Below are positions 54,642 through 62,351 of a stretch of 64,000 nt of DNA, piece after piece. A program made the translations under genes and the position numbers. The stretch comes from Duganella levis (lineage in GTDB: Bacteria > Pseudomonadota > Gammaproteobacteria > Burkholderiales > Burkholderiaceae_D), in NCBI RefSeq assembly GCF_009857605.1, contig NZ_WWCT01000006.1, forward strand, positions 1-64,000, written 5' to 3'. Each line of letters opens with the position of its first letter. Within the stretch, counting starts at the first letter, position 1. Below the pieces are notes generated by a model. That model saw only the letters and a program-made list of their open reading frames with translations, ran no database searches and was not told the origin of the DNA.

Positions 54642-57452
54642 ATGAGCAAAGCGAGCAAGATATACAGCTTCACCGCATACCTGCGTCGCTATGCCCTGCT
54701 CCTGCTGCTGGCGATGTGCGCGCATGCCGCCGCCGCTCCCATCGCACTGACCAGCACCAACATCGACCTGGCCAAGGCCGGTCAGCTGTATGCCGACAAT
54801 GGCGAACCTTATCCCGTCACCGCCGCCGGCCTGCCGGCCATGCTGGCCAAGCTCACGCCGGCGTCCAAGGTCAATCTGCTGGGCGGCGGCTATTGGCTGT
54901 ATGCAGAGCTGCGCAACGACAGCCGCCAGCAGCACTGGGTCATCGATCCAAATGACACGCTGATCGACCTGGTCGACATCCAGATCTATAACGAAGACGG
55001 CAGCATCCACCAGATGATGACCGGCTACCGCCAGCCGCATGCCTACCTGCTTCACTACGGCAAGGACATCGACCTGCAACCGGGCCAGCGCTACAAGGTG
55101 CTGATCCGCTTCTCCAGCCCTTACTACGCGCGCACGCCGGTGTTCTCGGTGCTGCCGCGCACCGACTACCAGCAGCTGGTGGCCAAGGAAAATGTGCTGA
55201 TCATCGGCGCCGTGGGTGCGCTGCTGGCGCTCACCGTGTTCAACTTCTTCATCTACTCGATCACGCGCGACCGCTCGTCGCTGTATTACTCGCTGTATGT
55301 GCTGTGCTACGCGGTGGCGTGGGGCATGACCTTCCATATGTCGGCCGATTTGTTCGGCTGGCATAACCTGCACTGGCATTACGTGCCCTTCTTCCTGCTG
55401 CCGGTACTGAGCACGCTGTTCTACACCACCTTCCTGCGGCTGAAGGAAACGGCGCCGCGCCTGTATGCGCTGAGCCGCATCAACATCATCCTGCCGCTGG
55501 TGACGCTGCCAAGCTGCTTCCTGGCGCTGAGCTACGCCCACACCATCGCCACCATCGTCATCACCATCTGGATGACGATGGCGCTCACCACCGGCATCAT
55601 CGTCTGGCGCAGCGGCTACTACCCGGCGCGCTTCTTCGTGTTCGGCTTCGTCGCGCTGATGGTGCCGGGCCTGTTCATCCTGCCGGCCAACGTCGGCCTG
55701 ATCCCGGCGCTGGTCAGCAATGCGCAGCTGTTCACGCTCCTCGGCGGCACGCTGGACGGCGTGCTGCTGGCGTTTGCGCTGGCCGACCAGATCCGCCTGC
55801 TGCGCAACAACCTGGAACAGCGCGTCAACGAACGCACGGCACAGCTGACCGAGGCCAAGGAGCATGCAGAAGTGGTCAGCCGCCACCGCATCGACTTCCT
55901 GTCGGCGATGAGCCATGACATCCGCACGCCGCTGGCCGGCGTGATCGGCATGATCAAATTCGCCATGCGCGACCAGTCGGTGCGCGGCAGGACCGAAGAG
56001 TATCTGCGCATCGGCTTGCAGAACAGCGAATCGCTGCTGGCGATCCTCAACGACATCCTCGACTTCTCCAAGATCGATGCCGGCCGCCTGTCCATCGAAA
56101 CCGTGGACTTCGACCTGATCGCGCTGATCGACGACGCCCTCGGCATCCTGCAACAGCAGGCCGACGCCAAAAGCCTGTTGCTGCGCTCCGACCTGGCGCT
56201 GGACCTGCCGCGCTATGTGCGCGGCGACCCGACGCGCCTGCGCCAGATCCTGCTTAATCTGCTGGGCAACGCCATCAAGTTCACCGATCGCGGCGAAGTG
56301 CGGCTGGACGCCGCGTCGCTGCAACTGGCCGACGGCCGCGCCAGCGTCTGTTTCGACGTCAGCGACACCGGTCCCGGCATCCCGCCGGATACGTTGCCAC
56401 GCCTGTTCCAGAAATTCGAGCAGGCCGACCATTCGACCACGCGCCGCTACGGCGGCACCGGCCTTGGCCTGGCGATCTGCAAGGAACTGGTAGAACTGAT
56501 GGGCGGTTCGATCATGGCCCAGAGCCGGGTCGGCGCCGGCTCCACCTTCACCGTCACGCTGCCGCTGGCACTGGGTACGGCGCCGGCCGTCGACGCCACC
56601 GCGCTGCCGCGCAAGGAGCACCACGCCTACCGCCTGCGCGTACTGTGCGCGGAAGACGTGCGCACCAACCAGATCATCGTCAGCACACTGCTGGAGGGCA
56701 TGGGGCACGATATCCGCATTGTGGAAAACGGCCTGCAAGCGCTGCACGCACTGAGCACCGCCGCCTACGACCTGGTGCTGATGGACGGCCGCATGCCGAT
56801 GATGGACGGCGAACAGGCCACGCGCCTGATCCGCGCCGGCGGCAGCGAAGACTATCGCGTACTCGATCCGGCCATCCCGATCATCGCGCTGACAGCCAAC
56901 GCCAGCGACCATGACCGCGCGCGCTACCTGGCCGGCGGCATGGACGGCTTCCTCAGCAAACCGGTCGACGAACGCCTGCTGTACGACCAGGTGGAAAAAG
57001 TCATCGCCCAGCACCTGAGCCGCGGCCGGCCATTGCGCCCCACCGATGCGATGCAACTGGCGGCCGATCGCACCGCATCGCTGGACGAGCAGTTTGGCAT
57101 CGAGCAAGCGGAGGCCCCGCCGGACACGGTGCAGATCATGCCGTTGGCCGGCCTGTCGCACAAGCACATGCAGCGCATCACCCAGGCCTTCCTGGACGAA
57201 GCGCCGCGCCGGCTGGAAACGGCGCGGGCGGCGGTCGTCGCCGGCAACAGCAACGCGGCGGCGGCGGCCATCCACGCGCTGAAAGGCAGCGCCGGCTACC
57301 TCAACTCCACGCACCTGCACTCGCTGTGCCACGAAATGGAAGCCGCCGCCAGCGCCGGCGACCTGGTAGAAGTCATCGACATGCTACCGGACGTCGAAGC
57401 GGCGCTGGACAAAGCCTGCGCCGATCTGCGCGGTGCCTGCGCCAGCACCTGA
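54642..57452 (+). CDS. 7TMR-DISM hybrid histidine kinase with REC and HPt domains
   Basis: A 936-residue sensor. Signal peptide (about 1-32, AHAAAA), a 7TMR-DISMED2-like periplasmic domain (about 35-180), seven hydrophobic helices (about 187-380), a coiled coil, HisKA (phospho-His about H425 in SAMSHDIRTPLAG), HATPase (GGTGLGLAICKELVELMGG), one REC (AEDVRTNQ, Asp about 715 in LMDGRMPMMDG, Lys in SKPVD) and HPt (H about 878 in AIHALKGSAGY). It senses an extracellular, possibly carbohydrate, ligand. No response regulator with an output domain is adjacent, so its target is elsewhere. Codes alone. Confidence 0.92.
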   Translation: MSKASKIYSFTAYLRRYALLLLLAMCAHAAAAPIALTSTNIDLAKAGQLYADNGEPYPVTAAGLPAMLAKLTPASKVNLLGGGYWLYAELRNDSRQQHWVIDPNDTLIDLVDIQIYNEDGSIHQMMTGYRQPHAYLLHYGKDIDLQPGQRYKVLIRFSSPYYARTPVFSVLPRTDYQQLVAKENVLIIGAVGALLALTVFNFFIYSITRDRSSLYYSLYVLCYAVAWGMTFHMSADLFGWHNLHWHYVPFFLLPVLSTLFYTTFLRLKETAPRLYALSRINIILPLVTLPSCFLALSYAHTIATIVITIWMTMALTTGIIVWRSGYYPARFFVFGFVALMVPGLFILPANVGLIPALVSNAQLFTLLGGTLDGVLLAFALADQIRLLRNNLEQRVNERTAQLTEAKEHAEVVSRHRIDFLSAMSHDIRTPLAGVIGMIKFAMRDQSVRGRTEEYLRIGLQNSESLLAILNDILDFSKIDAGRLSIETVDFDLIALIDDALGILQQQADAKSLLLRSDLALDLPRYVRGDPTRLRQILLNLLGNAIKFTDRGEVRLDAASLQLADGRASVCFDVSDTGPGIPPDTLPRLFQKFEQADHSTTRRYGGTGLGLAICKELVELMGGSIMAQSRVGAGSTFTVTLPLALGTAPAVDATALPRKEHHAYRLRVLCAEDVRTNQIIVSTLLEGMGHDIRIVENGLQALHALSTAAYDLVLMDGRMPMMDGEQATRLIRAGGSEDYRVLDPAIPIIALTANASDHDRARYLAGGMDGFLSKPVDERLLYDQVEKVIAQHLSRGRPLRPTDAMQLAADRTASLDEQFGIEQAEAPPDTVQIMPLAGLSHKHMQRITQAFLDEAPRRLETARAAVVAGNSNAAAAAIHALKGSAGYLNSTHLHSLCHEMEAAASAGDLVEVIDMLPDVEAALDKACADLRGACAST

Positions 57453-57522
57453 GCGGGGTCCAGCAAAGTTTCGCGTTTTCCGCGACAATGAGAGGCTTAG
57501 TTCACCTTGCATCGGATTTTCC

Positions 57523-58911
57523 ATGAACCCTCAAGATAGCGCGCTGGCTGCGCGCGACGGCCTGCCGCCCGATGCGCGCTGGCTCGCCATGCTGTCGGTT
57601 GCCATCGGCGTCGGCATGTCCGCGCTCGATACGGCAATCGCCAACACCGCTCTTCCCGCCATCGCCGACCAACTGCGCACCACGCCCGCCGCCTCGGTCT
57701 GGATCGTCAATGTTTATCAATTGGCCATGGTCGCCACGCTGCTGCCGTTTGCCGCGCTGGGCGAAGTGATCGGCTACCGGCGCGTATGCCTGATCGGATT
57801 GACCCTGTTTACCGCCGCTTCGCTGGCCTGCGCGCTGGCGTGGTCGCTGCCGTCGCTGGTAGTGGCGCGGCTGTTCCAGGGCATCGGCGGCGCCGCCATG
57901 ATGGGCGTGAACACCGCGCTGGTGCGTTCCATCTTCCCGTCCAAGCTGCACGGACGCGGCTTCGGCCTCAATTCGCTGGTGGTAGCGGTGGGCTTTGCGG
58001 TTGGCCCCACCGCCGCCTCGCTGATTCTGGCAGTGGCCTCGTGGCCATGGCTGTTCGCCATCAACGTGCCGCTGGGCGTGATCGCCGTGCTGCTGGGCCG
58101 CCGCGCGCTGCCGCACACGCACCGCGCCAGCCACAAGATCGACGCGCCAACCGCCATCCTCAACGTGTTCGCCTTCGGCATGCTGATCCTCACCTTCGGC
58201 GACGCCGCGCACCAGGAAGGCTGGCAACGACTGCTGCCGGAGGTGATCATCACGCTGGTGCTGTTTGCCCTGCTGCTGCGCCGCCAGGCCGGCCATGCGG
58301 CGCCGATGCTGCCGGTGGACTTGTTCAAGCGGCCGCTGTTCGCGCTGTCCGCCTTGACGGCGGTGTGCACCTTCGCCGCCCAAGGCCTGGCGTTTGTCTC
58401 GCTGCCGTTTTATTTTGAGCATACGCTGGGCCGCTCACCAATTGAAACCGGCTTCCTGCTGACGCCATGGGCGGTGCTGGTGGCGGTGATGGCGCCGATC
58501 GCCGGCCGCCTGAGCGACCGCTATCCGCCCGGTGCGCTGGGCGGCATCGGTACCGCCATATTGTCGTCCGGCCTGGTGGCGATGGTGATGCTGCCGGCGA
58601 ATCCGACCGTGTTCGATATCGGCTGGCGCATGGCGTGGTGCGGTATCGGCTTCGGCTTCTTCCAGGCGCCGAACCTGAAAGCCATCATGGGCAGCGCACC
58701 GCCGTCGCGCGCGGGCGGCGCCAGCGGTATTGTCGCCACTGCGCGGCTGATCGGCCAGGCTACCGGTGCGGCGCTGGTGGCGTACTGCTTCACGCTGTCG
58801 CCCTTGCGTGGCACGTCGTATGCGCTGATGCTGGCGGCGGCGTTTGCGGCGGTGGGCTGCGTGGCCAGCTTCTCGCGGCTGGTGGTAACGCAGGCTACTG
58901 ATCAAGCGTGA
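57523..58911 (+). CDS. MFS drug transporter, DHA2 (14-helix) family
   Basis: A 462-residue transporter with about 14 hydrophobic helices. Family marks: LDTAIANTALPAIADQL in the first helix, WIVNVYQLAMVATLLPFAALGEVIGYRRV (motif A), and RLFQGIGGAAMMGVNTALVRSIFP (motif C type). It is most like EmrB/QacA exporters that pump toxic compounds with the proton gradient; the substrate is unknown. Start 57523 is chosen because the longer frame begins within the kinase gene and lacks a helix. Confidence 0.87.
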   Translation: MNPQDSALAARDGLPPDARWLAMLSVAIGVGMSALDTAIANTALPAIADQLRTTPAASVWIVNVYQLAMVATLLPFAALGEVIGYRRVCLIGLTLFTAASLACALAWSLPSLVVARLFQGIGGAAMMGVNTALVRSIFPSKLHGRGFGLNSLVVAVGFAVGPTAASLILAVASWPWLFAINVPLGVIAVLLGRRALPHTHRASHKIDAPTAILNVFAFGMLILTFGDAAHQEGWQRLLPEVIITLVLFALLLRRQAGHAAPMLPVDLFKRPLFALSALTAVCTFAAQGLAFVSLPFYFEHTLGRSPIETGFLLTPWAVLVAVMAPIAGRLSDRYPPGALGGIGTAILSSGLVAMVMLPANPTVFDIGWRMAWCGIGFGFFQAPNLKAIMGSAPPSRAGGASGIVATARLIGQATGAALVAYCFTLSPLRGTSYALMLAAAFAAVGCVASFSRLVVTQATDQA

Positions 58912-58968
58912 GCCGCGTTGGCGCGGACGCTGCTACACTCTGGCTCACATATTCAGGGAGCTATCAGC

Positions 58969-59628
58969 ATGTCCAACCGCACGCTTAATTTGACCGATAC
59001 ATTGTATGACTACGTCCTCGCGCATTCATTGCGCGAACATCCGGCGCAAACCGCGCTGCGCGCCGCCACGCGTGGGCATGAACGCGCCAGCATGCAAATC
59101 TCGCCGGAGCAAGGCCAGTTCATGGCGTTGCTGGTCAAGCTGATGGGTGCGCGCAATGCGATTGAGGTCGGCGTGTTCACCGGCTACAGCGCGCTGTCGG
59201 TGGCGCTGGCGCTGCCGCCGGAAGGTCGATTGGTCGCCTGCGACATCAGCGATGAATACACCAGTGTCGCCAAGCCGTTCTGGCAGCAGGCCGGAGTGGC
59301 CGACAAGATCGACCTGCGCCTGGCGCCGGCGCAAGATACACTGCAAGCGTTGCTGAACGACGGCGAGGCCGGGCTGTACGACTTTGCTTTCATCGACGCC
59401 GACAAGGTGGGCTACGACGGTTATTACGAAAGCTGCCTGCAGTTGCTGCGCCCCGGCGGCCTGATGGTGCTGGATAACACGCTGCGCGACGGCCGTGTCG
59501 CCGCCCGCGCCGAAGATCCGGACACCGCCGCCCTGCAAGCGCTCAACATCAAACTGCGCGAAGACCAACGCATCGACCTGTCGATGCTGCCAATCAGCGA
59601 CGGCGTGACGTTGGCGCGCAAGCGCTAA
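58969..59628 (+). CDS. SAM-dependent O-methyltransferase (CCoAOMT-like)
   Basis: A 219-residue class I methyltransferase. The SAM motifs are clear: AIEVGVFTGYSALSVALALPPEGRL, ACDISDEYTSVAKPFWQQAGV and FAFIDADKVGYDGYYESCLQLLRPGGLMVLDNTL, read as the family blocks EVGVFTGYS, DISDEY and IDADK. The protein belongs to the metal-dependent catechol/caffeoyl-CoA O-methyltransferase family; the substrate is unknown. Start 58969 follows AGGGAG. It ends 8 bases from the convergent reductase gene. Confidence 0.9.
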   Translation: MSNRTLNLTDTLYDYVLAHSLREHPAQTALRAATRGHERASMQISPEQGQFMALLVKLMGARNAIEVGVFTGYSALSVALALPPEGRLVACDISDEYTSVAKPFWQQAGVADKIDLRLAPAQDTLQALLNDGEAGLYDFAFIDADKVGYDGYYESCLQLLRPGGLMVLDNTLRDGRVAARAEDPDTAALQALNIKLREDQRIDLSMLPISDGVTLARKR

Positions 59629-59635
59629 AGCGAGT

Positions 59636-60706
59636 TCACTTCGGCCGCGCCGGCTTAATATCTTCGTCCGCCTTGTGCAGCGCGCCGCTGCGCAGCTGCT
59701 CCACCGCCACCGCGACCGAGCGCGCCACATTGCGCACCTCTTCCTGGAATGCCTCATCCTTATCCAGCGTCGCGTGGCTGTCTGCATACGATTCGTAATA
59801 GCCGACATACCGATCCAACGCCGACTGCTTGCCGGCATCGATAAGCCCCATCCAGTCCAGCCAATCGGCCAATCCGCGCCGCAGCCCTTCAATGCCCGCT
59901 ACATCGCCATGCACCACCAGCCCATACGCCCGTCCGGCTAGGTGCTTGGGATAATCCCACCCAGCCAGCTCCAGCGCCTTGGCCTCCGCTGCCTTCTTGC
60001 CATGCGTCGTAGTCGGATCTGGATTGCCACCGTCAGCACAGACCAAGCGGTCGATCATCAGCTTGAGCACAGACGGCGCCTGATACCAGTATGTCGGCGT
60101 CAGAATGATGACGCCATGCGCCGCCACCCACTTTTCGTAAATCTCCGCCATCCAATCATTCACCTGGCGCTCGCCATGATTTGGATAACAGCTGCACGGC
60201 CAGTGACACAGCGGCATGGCAGTCGACACGCAGCCCTTGCAAGGATGGATATGCTGGTCATAGGCAGACGTCAGCAAACTCAAATCCAATATATCGACCT
60301 CGATATCCGCAGCTTCCAGCACTTCCTTCGCCCATAAACTCATGCGATAGGTCTTGGATATCTCACCCGGACAGCTGCCGTCATTGCGTGCCGCGCCAAT
60401 GATCAGCAACACGCGCGACTGTGTCGACGGATCTTTCTGCCGCTGCTCAGCCGCCAGCAAACGATCGCGCGTCTCCTTCCATTCCACTGACATATCGTAG
60501 TCAGGATCGGCAAACTCGCTGCCGGCCTTCTGCGTGATAGGCGCCTTGCGTCCCTCATCATAATTACGCCAGGCGATTTCCTCCACCTGCGCCAGGGCGT
60601 CCGAGGCCTGCTCAAACCTCGGATCAACGAACGACCGCATAAACTGCAGGTGAAACTCCTTGCGCTCCAGCTTTTCTGGCGCTTGTCCTTGTCGTACTTC
60701 CGGCAT
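59636..60706 (-). CDS. NADPH-dependent FMN reductase / flavodoxin-fold protein with N-terminal extension
   Basis: A 356-residue protein. Residues about 1-95 are a charged helical extension with no recognised family; residues about 98-300 are a flavodoxin-like fold (RVLLIIGAARNDGSCPGEISKTY, THVIDLSLL-type strand, ILTPTYWYQAPSVLKLMIDRL). A Cys-rich segment (HPCKGCVSTAMPLCHWPCSCYPN) has five Cys residues, typical of the iron-sulfur flavoprotein type, and may bind a cluster. A perfect AAGGAGGT precedes the chosen start. Its redox partner is not visible here. Confidence 0.78.
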   Translation of the reverse strand: MPEVRQGQAPEKLERKEFHLQFMRSFVDPRFEQASDALAQVEEIAWRNYDEGRKAPITQKAGSEFADPDYDMSVEWKETRDRLLAAEQRQKDPSTQSRVLLIIGAARNDGSCPGEISKTYRMSLWAKEVLEAADIEVDILDLSLLTSAYDQHIHPCKGCVSTAMPLCHWPCSCYPNHGERQVNDWMAEIYEKWVAAHGVIILTPTYWYQAPSVLKLMIDRLVCADGGNPDPTTTHGKKAAEAKALELAGWDYPKHLAGRAYGLVVHGDVAGIEGLRRGLADWLDWMGLIDAGKQSALDRYVGYYESYADSHATLDKDEAFQEEVRNVARSVAVAVEQLRSGALHKADEDIKPARPK

Positions 60707-60858
60707 GTGACCTCCTTGTGTGAGGCAAGCTTGGCACGCAGCCAAAGGCGGCTCCGTTCGCTCACGCACACTCCTACACGGCCACGGCGTGTGCACCTAC
60801 GGACCACATCGCAGGGCGGGCTTAGCATAGCGCTACACCTTTACACAGGAGACCCATC

Positions 60859-61185
60859 ATGAGCCAATCCAACAAACCAGATCCACGCGGTTTCAAACCC
60901 GGCGCCAACATGCCGCAGGAAGGCTACGATCCCAAAACGCAAGGCATGTCCGAAAGCGGCAACCACGCTACCGGCCATCCAGGCAACGACACGCCGGCGG
61001 GCAACCTCCAGCACGATCCGAAGGAACAGAGCGAACGCGCGCTGCGCCAGGACAACCACAACCGCGAAGACCAGCGCAACCAGCAGAGCGCCTCCGCTGC
61101 CGCCACCGCAGCCTCGCATCGCGACAAGAATGCCGGCGCGCGCGGCGACGATTCAAGCCACACCAACGTCAGCAAAAAACCTTAA
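60859..61185 (+). CDS. Small hydrophilic, probably disordered protein of unknown function
   Basis: A 108-residue protein lacking hydrophobic segments; rich in Asn, Gln, His, Gly, Ser and Lys, with few aromatic residues (MSQSNKPDPRGFKPGANMP start). It looks intrinsically disordered, like small stress-related hydrophilins. AGGAGACCCATC precedes the ATG, a good ribosome binding site. Codon use matches the neighbours, so it is probably real. It may share a promoter region with the divergent reductase gene. Confidence 0.65.
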   Translation: MSQSNKPDPRGFKPGANMPQEGYDPKTQGMSESGNHATGHPGNDTPAGNLQHDPKEQSERALRQDNHNREDQRNQQSASAAATAASHRDKNAGARGDDSSHTNVSKKP

Positions 61186-61186
61186 T

Positions 61187-61230
61187 TCCAGTTTACTGGA
61201 CATGGATTTCCTGTAAAATGGAAATCCATG
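61187..61230. promoter_or_regulatory. Inverted repeats overlapping the start of the XRE-cupin gene
   Basis: Two palindromes: TCCAGT-TT-ACTGGA at 61187-61200, and a perfect pair CATGGATTTC (61201-61210) / GAAATCCATG (61221-61230) with a 10-base spacer. The right arm includes the ATG start codon of the regulator. A possible -10 box TAAAAT (61214-61219) lies inside the spacer, so the protein could shut off its own promoter by binding here. Confidence 0.6.
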
Positions 61231-61809
61231 GACATCAACCTTCTCATTGCCCGCCGTCTGCGGGAACTGCGCGACGCCCAAGGGCTGTCGCTGGACGCGC
61301 TGGCGACCCGCAGTGGCGTCAGCCGCTCCAACATCTCGCTGATTGAACGCGGCGAGAGCAGCCCTACCGCAGCGGTACTGGACAAACTCGCCAGCGCGCT
61401 AGGCGTGTCGCTGGCCACCCTGTTTGAAGACAAAAGCGAAGACAGCGAGCCATCACCGGTGGCGCGCGTGGCCGAGCAGCCGGTATGGACCGATCCCGGC
61501 TCCGGCTATATGCGACGCAGCCTGTCGCCCTCCGCGCCGTCGCCGCTGCAACTGGTCGATGTGGTCTTCCCGGCCGGTCAACGCGTGGCCTACGACAGCG
61601 TGCCGCACAACGCCGACATTCACCAGCAAGTGTGGATGATCGAAGGCGCAATGGATATCAGCGCCGGCGACCAGCAATGGCGCCTTGAAGCCGGCGACAC
61701 GCTGGCCATGCGCCTGGACCGACACATCGTCTACCACAACCCTACCGACAAGCCGGCGCGCTATCTGGTGGCGCTGGCCACGCAAGCCACTACCCGGAGA
61801 AATCCATGA
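61228..61809 (+). CDS. XRE family regulator with C-terminal cupin domain
   Basis: A 193-residue regulator: helix-turn-helix of the XRE/Cro type at about residues 7-62 (LRELRDAQGLSLDALATRSGVSRSNISLIERGESSPTAAVL, the segment SRSNISLIERGESSPT being the recognition part) and a cupin domain at about 105-185 (VWMIEGAMDISAGDQQW). Such proteins sense small metabolites through the cupin. No ribosome binding site is visible, and the putative -10 box is only ~8 bases before the start, so the mRNA may be leaderless. Its stop overlaps the GNAT start. Confidence 0.88.
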   Translation: MDINLLIARRLRELRDAQGLSLDALATRSGVSRSNISLIERGESSPTAAVLDKLASALGVSLATLFEDKSEDSEPSPVARVAEQPVWTDPGSGYMRRSLSPSAPSPLQLVDVVFPAGQRVAYDSVPHNADIHQQVWMIEGAMDISAGDQQWRLEAGDTLAMRLDRHIVYHNPTDKPARYLVALATQATTRRNP

Positions 61810-62351
61810 CCGCCATCGACGCCGATATCGTCATCCGCCGCATCAGCACCGACGAAGCGCGCGAACGCGCAGCCCCGCTGGCACAGGCATTGGCCGATGT
61901 CTTGATCGATTGCGTGGAAGGCGGCGCCTCGGTCAGCTTCATGCTGCCGTTGGCGCGCGAAAAAGCGCTGGAGTTCTGGCAAGGCGTACTGCAAGCCGCC
62001 GCTCGCAAGGAACGCGTGCTACTGGTGGCGGAAACCGCAGGCCGCATCCTCGGCACCGTACAGCTAATCACCGCGCAACCGGACAACCAGCCACACCGCG
62101 CCGATGTCGCCAAAATGCTGATACACCGCGACGCCCGTCGCCGTGGCCTCGCTGCCCAACTGATGGCCGCCGTTGAACAGGCAGCGCGCGACGAAGCCAA
62201 GACCGTGCTGGTACTGGACACCGTCACCGGTGGCGACGCCGAACGCCTGTACCAACGTGCCGGCTGGCAGACCGTCGGCACCGTGCCCAACTTCGCGCTG
62301 ATGCCGGATGGCGCCTACTGCGGCACCACCTTCTTCCACAAGCAGCTTTAG
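61806..62351 (+). CDS. GNAT family N-acetyltransferase
   Basis: A 181-residue protein with the GNAT fold: VIRRISTDEARERA, GTVQLITAQ, then acetyl-CoA-binding HRDARRRGLAAQLMAAVE (RRRGLA) and ERLYQRAGWQTVG. It overlaps the regulator's stop by 4 bases, so both are coupled, and the regulator probably controls it. Substrate unknown. Its 3' end overlaps the convergent oxidoreductase by 4 bases. Confidence 0.88.
   Translation: MTAIDADIVIRRISTDEARERAAPLAQALADVLIDCVEGGASVSFMLPLAREKALEFWQGVLQAAARKERVLLVAETAGRILGTVQLITAQPDNQPHRADVAKMLIHRDARRRGLAAQLMAAVEQAARDEAKTVLVLDTVTGGDAERLYQRAGWQTVGTVPNFALMPDGAYCGTTFFHKQL

Noticed and set aside
54603-57332. 909-codon minus-strand frame opposite the 7TMR kinase
   Set aside because: Shadow frame with the same biased composition; the plus-strand kinase domains are unmistakable.
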